A stretch of 15,761 nt of DNA from Gracilaria caudata (lineage: Eukaryota; Rhodophyta; Florideophyceae; Gracilariales; Gracilariaceae), in assembly GCA_030374735.1 (NCBI GenBank), contig JASCIV010000612.1, positions 1-15,761 of the forward strand, given 5' to 3'. The notes beneath the pieces are model-generated. The model saw only the letters and a list, made by a program, of their open reading frames with translations. It was not told where the DNA came from and made no database searches. Position numbers and translations under genes: made by a program. This document shows positions 1-7,694 of this stretch, in pieces (the first letter of the stretch is position 1; every line of letters begins with the position of its first letter).

Positions 1-1835
1 TTCAGTTTTGCTTTTGACTGTAGGTACTTGATTGGCTCATGGTCCGTGCGGAGGACGAACGGCCTGTCTCGTAGATAAACTGCCCACGTTCGGAGCGCGA
101 TCATTACTGCTAAGAGTTCTTGATCTCCTGTATCCCATCTTGTCTCAGTTTCGGACAATCGATGCGATAAGTATGCAACTGGGTGCCCATCTTGTTCCAG
201 TGTTGCCCCAACGGCAAACTTGGATGCGTCTGTTGTAAGAACGAACGACTTTTTCGATGAAGGGTGCCTGAGGAGAGGTGCATTTGTGAGCTTCAGCTTC
301 ACTTCTTTGAAAGCTTTCTCTTCGGATGCACTCCATTTGAATTCCTTATGTCGAACCAGATTGGTCAGTGGCAAGACAGTTTCTGAGTAGCCTTTCATAA
401 ATCGTCTATAAAAGTTAGCCAGGCCTAGGAATCTCTGCACTTCTTTCACATTCCTTGGTGTTGGCCAATCTTGAACGGCTTTCACCAATCTGTTTTGTGT
501 TCTAATCCCTACAGAACTTACGTTGAAACCCAAATATTCGACTTCTTCAAGTCCAAAAGCGCACTTGCTTGGTCGTAACTAAAGTTTGTACTTACGTAGG
601 ATATCAAAACAACGTTTAAGATGTAATCGATGTTCTTCAATCGACTTACTGTATATCAAGATATCATCAAGGTACAGTACTATGCATTCTCCTAGTAGTT
701 CTTGAAACAAACTTGCAGGAAGGCGGGAGAACGCCGCTGGCGCGTTCGTCAATCCAAAACATAAGACTCGCCACCCGAAGGAACTAAACCGGGTTCGTAT
801 CGCTGTCTTGTGGCAGTCCTCCTCTCTTAGTCCCATTTGGTGGTATCCCCAAATGAGGTCAAGTTGTGAGAAAACATTTGCACCGGCTACTTGATCAATT
901 GTCTCATCGATGAGAGGAATTGGGCTTGCATCAGGGATTGTAATCTTGTCCAACGCCCTGTAGTCGCATGCCATGCGTAAGTCTCCGTTTTTCTTCTTTA
1001 TGAAGAAAACTGGAGCACCAAACGGTGATGTAGACGGACGCAGCAATCCTTTGTCAAGGTATTTTTGAAGTTTTTTCTTCAGTTCTCTTAGTTCCCTCCG
1101 GGATAATCGAATCACTGGTATAACTGGAGGAGGCTCCCCAGGTCTGAGGTTGATTTCAAACTCCATTCCGCGGGCTGGCGGCAAATCCTCAGGTAATTCC
1201 TCACGAAAGATGTCCTGATACTGCGCCAGTATATCTTTGAAGTCTTTCTTAGCCTCCAGTTTCTCAAATTTTGGTGGTGTATTCTTTGTTATTCGTGCCA
1301 TGTACAAGTCACAGTTGCCCTTCTTTAGGACGCGAGTAAGTTTCTTGAAAGACATTCTCTTCAAGATATTCGTGTCACTGGAGTTCTTCGAGTTTCTCCG
1401 AAAATCCTTTGTCTTAGACCCATCTTCTCTTGTGAGCAATAGTGCATTGTCTGACCAGTTGATGTCGGGGTTCTGCTTCTTCAACCAAGAGCGTCCCAAA
1501 ATAAGAATTGGAGAGTTCTCTTCGCTCTGCATGTCCATGAGAAAAACATTCTCCGTTGATAAATATCCGTTGATATTTAACACAGCGTTGAGCTTTCCGG
1601 CTACTGCCTTCTGGGTTTTGTCGTCGAGCTCAACCTGAACACCCTCCGTATTCTCCATAACCATATTAAACTTTTTGGCAGTCTCTAGTGCCAAAAAGTT
1701 ATGGGATGCAAACTAGTCAACAACTACGCGAACTGGATGTCCTCCGAAAACTGCATCGTACATCCAGTGTTCTTCTTCAGCCATGTTTAAGGCCGAAAGA
1801 CGAGGCATCAGACTCACACCTTCAGGAGCCGCACG
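1..1835 (-). pseudogene. Ty3/gypsy pol remnant: retropepsin, reverse transcriptase, RNase H (partial)
   Basis: One frame reads from 1835 to the window edge, broken by two in-frame TAG codons. The protease strand before the active site is intact up to its Asp. The next codon is a stop (1713-1715) followed by Phe, where retropepsins have Ser/Thr-Gly. The conserved second protease motif (ILILGRSWL) follows. RT spans roughly 1290-480: motif SPFGAPVFFIKKKNG, then FSQLDL, GLTNAPAAF and the catalytic YLDD at 663-674. A second TAG at 579-581 lies in the thumb region, and the same frame then continues with RT connection (RFLGLANFYRRF) and RNase H (TTDASKFAVGATL, DHEPIKYL). A frame opened at 1694 would begin with TTG and is not a real start. 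The enzyme family is certain; the copy is dead as it stands. Confidence 0.93.
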
Positions 1836-1845
1836 TTAGTGCGGC
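1828..1845 (-). promoter_or_regulatory. Stem-loop immediately after the gag stop codon
   Basis: A perfect 7-bp stem (GCCGCAC / GTGCGGC) with a 4-nt loop begins one base after the gag TAA (1847-1849). The pol frame, -1 relative to gag, has its own TAA in the loop (1836-1838) and opens directly after it. A structure at a gag/pol boundary can stimulate recoding or reinitiation, but the function here is inferred from position only. Confidence 0.4.
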
Positions 1846-1846
1846 G

Positions 1847-2853
1847 TTATTCGTTTTCTGGGTTCGCCTTCTCTTGAACTTCTCCGTTCTTTTGACACGG
1901 ATGGTCAGGGTCACTGCAACCCTTTAGTCCACAAGTGAAACATCTGTCGTAATTTTTGTAGAGAGTGTTTTCACCGTTTTTGGCTGGACCCCAGCAGACA
2001 GTGTTATCATCTTTTAACGCTTTCTTAGAGTCTTTGTTTGCGTCGCTTCTGTTTCCCTTCTTATTACCTTTATTCTCGTGCCCTTTGCTGTCGTCGTTAG
2101 CATTCTTATGAGATTCGCCGCTGAGTTTCACAAAAAGTTCTAGACTTCTTGCATAATCATATGCGGCATGAATACTTAAACGCCCAGTACGGTCAATGGG
2201 TTGAGAATCTGGAAAACGTTCAGCGAATTTTCCCTTGTACGATTTGGGTATGCTATTGAAGAAATAGATATAAGCTTCGTTTCTTGGTGCACCACATAAA
2301 CGAAACCAAGTGTTCAAATACGGCTACGTGCTCGTTGAGATTTATGGAATCCTTCAGCTTGATGTCCATCAGTTTCACACGAGCAGCTGCTTTTCATTCG
2401 TAGGGACAAATTCACGAATCATTTCTTCCCTCAGCTTTTCGAGAGTCTCAGGCTTCTGGTTCTCACGTTCTAGTCCGAGCATCCATGATGCTGCTCGGTC
2501 CTGTAAATGGCACTGCGCCAACGCTACCATTTTAGCCTCTGTGTAGTTACAAAGCGTTCCGAATTTTCTGATTGAGTAAAAGAAGCTTTTCACTCGCTCG
2601 GACTTGCGGTCGGTGACATTTCCTTTGAAAATTGGAACTGGTGGAGACTTGAAGCACTTCCCAACACATTAGGCTGGCTTTAGCCGTCACGCCCACCATT
2701 TCGTAACTGTGTCTGAAGGACTTTGATCAAATCGGCTTGCTGCCGAACTGTCGTCTGTGGTGCAGTCAGTTGCTCTTGGAATTCGGAAACGTCTGCTGCT
2801 TCCATACCTTCCATGTTGTCATTGTTACGACGGCTACGCGTACCGGAATTCAT
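1847..2853 (-). pseudogene. Ty3/gypsy gag remnant with zinc-knuckle-like motif
   Basis: The likely gag ATG is at 2853-2851, 20 nt downstream of the primer-binding site. The frame runs 57 codons to a TAA at 2680-2682. A different frame, open from about 2668 to a TGA at 2375-2377, encodes the capsid core (for example AQCHLQDRAASWM and REEMIREFVPTNE). Capsid coding then slips to another frame near 2390 (VKLMDIKLKDSINLNEHV) and returns to the earlier frame near 2320 (FRLCGAPRNEAYIYFFNSIP), as expected from two compensating indels. The last piece is a lysine- and asparagine-rich linker and a CX2CX4CX4HXC cluster at 1895-1942. That cluster resembles a nucleocapsid zinc knuckle but has Cys where CX2CX4HX4C has His. 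Gag ends at TAA 1847-1849. Confidence 0.85.
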
Positions 2854-2872
2854 GTTTCTGGGATTCGTTTCT

Positions 2873-2892
2873 GAAACCGATATATGCTACCA
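2873..2892 (-). other. Primer-binding site, probable initiator tRNA-Met
   Basis: On the minus strand the site reads TGGTAGC, then six bases, then CGGTTTC. Its complement ends GAAACCG...GCTACCA, the form of the 3' end of a eukaryotic initiator tRNA-Met (GAAACC in the T arm, GCTACCA at the acceptor end, as in yeast). It sits 20 nt upstream of the gag ATG, where a PBS belongs. The middle of the site cannot be checked without the host tRNA. Confidence 0.65.
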
Positions 2893-2986
2893 GAGAGGAA
2901 TGGCAATGACAATGAACACTTCTCGTTTACCCACTGCGACGAAGAAGCTTGTTGCTTCTCTCGTCTGAAAACAAATCTCATGTCTC

Positions 2987-2993
2987 TTATATA
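2987..2993 (-). promoter_or_regulatory. LTR TATA box
   Basis: TATATAA on the minus strand lies about 95 nt upstream of the primer-binding site. In an LTR this would mark the U3/R junction, with transcription starting near 2960. The inference rests on the motif and its position. Confidence 0.55.
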
Positions 2994-3001
2994 CATTGAT
3001 G

Positions 3002-3057
3002 CAACCGCTTATATGTTTGAATGTGATTCAAACATATGAATTTGAAACAAGCGGTTG
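3002..3057. repeat. Interrupted inverted repeat at the outer edge of the LTR promoter
   Basis: Arms CAACCGCTT (3002-3010) and AAGCGGTTG (3049-3057) pair, as do ATATGTTTGAA (3011-3021) and TTCAAACATAT (3027-3037). The right arm carries 11 unpaired bases (3038-3048) between the two blocks, giving 20 paired bases around a 5-nt loop. It adjoins the LTR TATA box and may be part of U3, or may mark the junction with neighbouring DNA. Confidence 0.75.
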
Positions 3058-3094
3058 TCTCTGGGCTATGTGAAGTAAGACTATATTACAAAAA

Positions 3095-3709
3095 ATGTGT
3101 CCAGATCAGAAAAATTGTGCGGTTCTTTACATATGTGTTTCTTGTTGTAGGTATCTTCTCAAAAAGAAAATTCCGTTTCACGCACTCAAGAACGGATGGC
3201 CCTTTTGTCATTCAGTCCCACACCAACTTTCCATTCCTTCAAAGTACGAAAAACAGTTGATTTCTCTGCGGCTTCCATCAATATACATATACAGATCGCA
3301 AGGTGGATTCAGCCAAAATGTCTCGAAAGGCGCCCCTGTTTCTTTTTCCAATCCAGTGGCTGACTTAGCAGAAAAGCTTTTCCGCAGGCCAACTGTGGTG
3401 TTCAAAATCTTGCTGGAACAAGGTCACAAAATAGTAATCGACTCAAATCGAATCAGAGAAGCACTTCGATGGTTAAGTGAAAACAATCCCCTTTACCTTG
3501 GAATCAAAGTTGATGAAAATGCATTTGATGAGATGAACAGTGTGAGGTATACGGGTTGTTCTCAATCACACGTTCCAGAGATCGAAAATACTTCTCAGCC
3601 GCTACCAAGTGATGCCAGTGTGGTGCAAAACCACCGATGTGGCGGGAACAAAAGCCGCCTCGCGGAAGTAGCACCTCAAGGTGTCCAGCCTTGCTCCCTA
3701 GAGAAGTAG
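3095..3709 (+). pseudogene. Helitron protein fragment (DUF6570-like N-terminal domain)
   Basis: A 204-codon open frame resembles the domain that precedes the Rep/helicase part of Helitron transposon proteins. Visible landmarks are a CXXC pair at residues 14-17, then KKKIPFHALKNG (23-34). A basic/aromatic region with YIYRSQGGFSQNV follows at 64-75. The strongest block is RIREALRWLSENNPLYLGI at 119-137 (3449-3505), typical of the domain's 'ALrWLkenNPLY' signature. After about residue 149 the similarity stops and the rest is unrecognised. No HUH nuclease motif or helicase Walker motif is seen downstream. There is an in-frame TGA at 3071-3073 and no clear start. The fragment is most likely a decayed or truncated Helitron copy beside the Ty3 LTR. 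The assignment is by recognition of the motif and has not been tested by a profile search. Confidence 0.7.
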
Positions 3710-4035
3710 GTCAGAGACAGAGCCCTCCAGTAGGGTCAATACGAGCCGGGTGTAAACCTGGTGACCCCGTCCTGCGATGCAGCCGGAGGTGAAACGGCGT
3801 AGAATCAGAAATGTAGCCGACATTGTCGGGCGAAGCGATGCGTCGAGCGGTATCCGTATCCAACGGTCGAGATCGAAAGATCAGATTAACGAGCCGCACG
3901 GGCGGAGCACTGACTCGTGACAACGGACAAAAAGTCCCTGGGCAACCGGGCCAATCGTGAATATCAGGCCAGAATAGCGAGAGCCGTATGACAGAAAGTA
4001 GGTGAAACAACAATAAAAATAGATAGATAAAAGCC
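3710..4035. other. Retroposon-like sequence ending in an A-rich tail
   Basis: This stretch has no recognisable protein. It ends at 4010-4031 in an A-rich run with tandem ATAG units, which is the look of a LINE or SINE 3' end on the plus strand. No convincing Pol III A/B boxes were found. A minus-strand frame of 100 codons (3711-4013) shows no motif and is not annotated. The 14-mer TGACAGAAAGTAGG at 3989-4002 recurs at 11721-11734, hinting that both places hold pieces of a dispersed repeat. Confidence 0.3.
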
Positions 4036-5270
4036 GTGACGACGGTCTGACGATTCTTCAGTAATAGAGGCCGGGTGACTGATCCGTATTACAGTGACGT
4101 TCTCTGCGGTTGGGCAGAGTCGGGCGCAAGCTGCGAAAAGTCAGAGCTAAAGGCCTCCTTGAGGTTTACTCACTCGTACAGTGGCAGGGGTCCTGCCACT
4201 ATATGTACGGCTCGAGAATATCAGGTGAAAATATCTAACTATTTGGCGCTGCCGGCCATGACACTACAGGTGTGCCGCTGGCCAGGCTTGCCACGGTGCA
4301 TCCATATTTGCAGCCATGAGCACACATGTGTGCCTCCGCGCTATAGCTTTTATAGGTACACCCCTAACATGGGCTAACTGGCGATAACTCAAAAAATAGC
4401 TCGTCATAATACGAGGGGCCTAATCGAGAACTGACTGCGAGCATATGAATGGCATCACTCCAAACCCTTCCATACAGCGATTTGCGCTACAGAAAGTACA
4501 GCAAAACGAATTAAAAAAGATATCTTTTAATTAACTTCTTCTGAAACATCTAATTTTGAAGAACTAGTAGAATCGGAGAAAGGAGTTGAAAATCCAATTG
4601 ATGTCGAAGCTGTTCATCGTAAGCTTCTACTACCGGAAGCGCTATTCTGGTCGTATATAGATTTGATCTAAATTTTGCAAAAATCTTGGATAATTTTATC
4701 TATCGGCAGATGTTGGGTGCATAGCTGGCATTTTTGGTATATATTCTGTTTTTGTCGTCTATGTTTAGAATGGCAGGTTTTTTTGTGAAACAACGCAGTG
4801 TTCGTGGAGCTTTATATTCAAAAACATGCTCCGTATCACACGGCGCATTATGCCTTCTTTTTGGTATTTTTAAAACTTGGATCAGATTGCTACCAATAAA
4901 AAGCTACCGTTTACCAGCAGGGTAACTTAGAACAGAATTCATCGTTGCAATGCACCATGTGCGAACGAAAAAACAGTTTTGAAAACAGTTTTACTCCACA
5001 TCTTTGACTTTGTCTTAGCTCTTATCAGATCCACTCTAAAACCCGAAGCTCTCTCCTTCATTGAGGTACACAAACTTCTTTACTCCATAGTTTATTGCAC
5101 CCCTTCTTGGAGCCCTAGGGTAATTTGAAACCGCGGTCTTCATAGCAAAGCCAAGTCAACTTGCAATTTTTCTTGTGCAAAACTTTACTAAAAAATTAGC
5201 TTAGGAGTTTTGCGAACTTTTTGCGAAGCCTGCTTCGCATAACTCAGATTTCTGTTTGTTTTTTTGTAAC
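4036..5270. other. AT-rich intergenic DNA without a recognisable gene
   Basis: Only short frames occur here. Two uninterrupted plus-strand stretches could be eroded transposon coding sequence, one around 4530-4672 (contains VENPIDVEAVHRKLLLPEAL) and one around 4927-5128 (contains LIRSTLKPEALSFIEVHKLL). Neither matches a family I recognise. A 14-bp palindrome AAAAGATATCTTTT lies at 4515-4528. Confidence 0.45.
4180..4200. repeat. Perfect 9-bp hairpin
   Basis: AGTGGCAGG (4180-4188), loop GGT, then CCTGCCACT (4192-4200). Helitrons carry a short hairpin near their 3' end, but the CTRR end expected about 10 nt later is not evident. No role is assigned. Confidence 0.6.
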
Positions 5271-5274
5271 GTTC

Positions 5275-5355
5275 GTACATGGAAGAGGTCAGAGACCTCT
5301 TCCATGTACCTATTCCAAACAAAAACCGTACATGGAAGATATCGCTTCCATGTAC
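5275..5355. repeat. Two tandem hairpins sharing the same arm sequence
   Basis: The first hairpin has a 16-bp perfect stem (GTACATGGAAGAGGTC at 5275-5290 with its complement at 5294-5309) and a 3-nt loop. The second has an 11-bp stem (GTACATGGAAG at 5328-5338 with its complement at 5345-5355). The 11-mer GTACATGGAAG is therefore present four times, twice in each orientation, within 81 nt. A palindrome TAACTATAGTTA follows at 5367-5378. The arrangement suggests a foldback or miniature transposon terminus, or a structured RNA. Confidence 0.85.
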
Positions 5356-5378
5356 TCGATAAGGGTTAACTATAGTTA

Positions 5379-6405
5379 GTCAGTCTTATATACGGGCCTG
5401 TGCGTCAGACTTGCCTGCACGTGTGGCAGGCGACCCCGCGGGTCATGGAGGTGTTTTGCTGAGCTCCCACCCTGCTAGATCGTATACTACACTATATACC
5501 CTTCCGTAGTGGGATTGACTCGCGATGGAACCAATGCTGACAATCGGGCGCCTTTTTCTTCTGCAGTGGCCTCTGAAATGTCCGCGAGCTCACGGCGGAG
5601 CTTCAATTCGCATGGAGAAGCTTACCACAGTACATCGCTTAAATCACACATGGCAATCATGACAGTACCCATTTGTTTCATCTGCCAGTAGAGCGAAATT
5701 TTCTGGGTACAGAGGAGGATGGAAGTATCTGCATGCAATGAAACACAGGCGCACTCTTTCTGCTGTGGCTGCTGAAACAATGCGGTGCTTGTTGGATGAA
5801 GGACGTTCTTTGGCTCGCTCTACCAGATTTTCGTGTACATGGAGGCCAGGAGGCAACGTTTCGATAAGCACGCATATCGCCCTCCACTGGCTATTCTCTC
5901 TCCTTCCTCTACCTTCGTGCAACGTTATCGAAGGAGCGTGGATGTAAGCAACGCTCAAATGTACAATTGCATCTTCTACATGCGATGCCATCATTGCGCG
6001 TCTCACTCCTCGAGTGCTTGCATTTTCTCCCCAACACCATTACAACTCATTTCCGTACAATCACTCGCAATAGCAAGGAATTCACAACGTGTCTTTCACA
6101 GTGCACTTGCGGAGCAAATAGTTCCATGTCGGCAAACGTTTTCTGTCGATCCGAGATGAAGTCACGTAGTGACCGCTTACAGTGTATTTCAAATATCGCC
6201 ATTTACCGCTCTTCCCTGGGCCGCTCTAGGCGTGTTTTACTTTTGGGTACCCTTGGACATTGTTATTGCGTATTGTCACGTCGTTGCGGTCTATCCACGT
6301 ATACCCAAAGGTAGCAATACAAGCTCGTCAGCATCCTGAAGGATACACTCCCCCCTTTGTTATCCTTACAATGACGGTACCCTCAAGTTCAGATTCCATG
6401 CCATG
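5379..6405. other. Intergenic region upstream of the secreted-protein gene
   Basis: Open frames of 60-120 codons occur on both strands (for example 5644-6006 minus, 5833-6159 plus) but overlap one another. They lack recognisable domains or consistent codon usage. A TATATA stretch at 5388-5392 and GC-rich short hairpins around 5410-5445 are the only local structure seen. Confidence 0.4.
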
Positions 6406-6413
6406 TATAAAAG
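6406..6413 (+). promoter_or_regulatory. Probable TATA box of the 6501 gene
   Basis: TATAAAAG lies 88 nt upstream of the likely start codon at 6501. A start site about 30 nt downstream would give a 5' leader of roughly 60 nt. Inferred from motif and spacing. Confidence 0.55.
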
Positions 6414-6500
6414 ACTTGCCTCCATCACAAGCTGACCATAGAGCTCTCTCAACCTGTTTTGATCATTCCGCAACCTTTCGTGGAAAAAGCATACACAATC

Positions 6501-7694
6501 ATGTTGCTGACCATTCCGAAATCTATGACCATCACGACTCTTCTTCCCCTTTTCTTTCTCTGCTTTGTCAATGCCGAAACGTTATCGAATCAAACGTTTG
6601 CGCACGCACATCTTCCGGTGCAGTCGAAACAAATCTCACAACAAGTTCTTGACTGCAAAGCCTCCGATCCCCTTCTCCGCGCGATCTGCAACGTTGGTCT
6701 AGCAACCGTGAACGCCGAATTGAAATCGCGAGGAGTGGCCATTCGGAAAGATGGACTCTTATTCACTTACGACGACCCAAAGCACAAGGATCTTCCAACG
6801 GGACATAGTTGCTCAGTCACAGCCAAGGTTCGACACATTCATTTCGGAGTACATTTCGCAAGCTCTACCACCCTCGATCTTTCAGGAAACTCGCTGTCGG
6901 AACCACTCGCCATAGCTCTCAAACTACCCGTTCGTGGAAATGCTAGGGTGGATGTGAGACAACGTTTTGGCTTTCGTTTCTTTGGCAAGTGTAAACGATA
7001 TGCTCGAGATACGTTTGCACTCAAGGCTGGTGTGAGCACCACTGCTGATGTTGTTGTGGGCTTTGCACTCAATCCATCAATCAAGACATTGTCATCTGGC
7101 CATTATGAATTGACACTCATGCCGGTGATTGCCACGTTGTTTGAGCTTGAGAACCTCGACTTGGATTTCCGCGTGAGCAAAGTGAGTCCGATAACTCCCA
7201 TTTGGACTTTTATTGTCGGTTTCAAATCATCCATTCTACGAACGCTCACCGATATATTCCGAGGAAAGAATCTGAAGAGAACATTTCAGAAACTTGGCAG
7301 GAGTTTGATCGTTGATTTCGGTGCACCAATTGTGCTCGGAATCGGTGCTCTTCCCAGACCTCTGGAAGATCTCATTTTTGACGCGCTCTTGAACGTGGCG
7401 GAACGAAAAGTGGAGAAAGAAGCAAAAGGATTTGGGGAGGATGTGGAGCAGAAATTGAATGAAGAGCTTCGACGGGCGTTGAAACTCGGCACAGATGGCA
7501 AACGAACATTCGTCATCAAATCGAACATTCTGGAGTTGATCGGCAAAGATGGAAAGAATGCGGACGTTTTTGTTAAGGAGCGCAGCGCTCGTCGTGGCCG
7601 TCGCACATATACCCCTCGCGGTGCTGGTAGGAACCCTTCTCGTGGACGTGGCTGCAGGGGCGTGAGGTGCGCACGTCAATATCGTGAACCGTGA
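6501..7694 (+). CDS. Secreted protein of unknown function with basic RG-rich tail
   Basis: This is a single intronless frame of 397 codons. I chose the ATG at 6501. The frame is open 14 codons further back but only from a TTG, and a second ATG at 6525 is also possible. The N-terminus is a clear signal peptide (TLLPLFFLCFVNA, probable cleavage near residue 25), so the product should enter the secretory pathway. The mature part has a region rich in beta-type alternation (about residues 70-230). A hydrophobic stretch (VDFGAPIVLGIGAL) and a charged helical segment with KVEKEAKGFGEDVEQKLNEE follow. The last 37 residues are strongly basic, with repeated RG/RGR and two cysteines, and may bind polyanions such as cell-wall polysaccharide (inference). 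A TATA box lies upstream. I recognise no family. A clean ORF of this length with signal peptide and TATA box makes a real gene likely. Confidence 0.8.
   Translation: MLLTIPKSMTITTLLPLFFLCFVNAETLSNQTFAHAHLPVQSKQISQQVLDCKASDPLLRAICNVGLATVNAELKSRGVAIRKDGLLFTYDDPKHKDLPTGHSCSVTAKVRHIHFGVHFASSTTLDLSGNSLSEPLAIALKLPVRGNARVDVRQRFGFRFFGKCKRYARDTFALKAGVSTTADVVVGFALNPSIKTLSSGHYELTLMPVIATLFELENLDLDFRVSKVSPITPIWTFIVGFKSSILRTLTDIFRGKNLKRTFQKLGRSLIVDFGAPIVLGIGALPRPLEDLIFDALLNVAERKVEKEAKGFGEDVEQKLNEELRRALKLGTDGKRTFVIKSNILELIGKDGKNADVFVKERSARRGRRTYTPRGAGRNPSRGRGCRGVRCARQYREP

Larger units (their letters stand above)
1..3057 (-). mobile_element. Degenerate Ty3/gypsy LTR retrotransposon, 5' part
   Basis: Read on the minus strand, the order is LTR promoter, primer-binding site, gag, retropepsin, reverse transcriptase, RNase H. 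This is the 5' to 3' order of Ty3/gypsy elements. The RNase H domain is cut by the left edge of the window, so integrase and the 3' LTR must lie beyond it. The outer (right) LTR boundary cannot be fixed because no second LTR copy is visible; 3057 is a minimum taken from an inverted repeat just upstream of the LTR TATA box. Gag and pol both carry stops and frame changes, including a stop inside the protease active-site motif. The copy is therefore non-autonomous. Confidence 0.92.

Noticed and set aside
1237..1638. A 133-codon plus-strand frame inside the Ty3/gypsy pol region
   Set aside because: It is antisense to clear protease/RT coding sequence and has no domain.
3711..4013. A 100-codon minus-strand frame in the retroposon-like tract
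   Set aside because: No recognisable domain. An open frame of this length is expected by chance in GC-moderate DNA.
4180..4210. Helitron 3' terminus
   Set aside because: A hairpin is present, but the CTRR end at the expected distance is missing, and no 5' TC end can be paired with it.
5644..6006. A 120-codon minus-strand frame upstream of the 6501 gene
   Set aside because: Several frames of similar length overlap here on both strands and none shows a domain.
7236..7679. Minus-strand frames of 147 and 106 codons within the 6501 gene
   Set aside because: They are antisense shadows of a longer frame with a signal peptide and TATA box.
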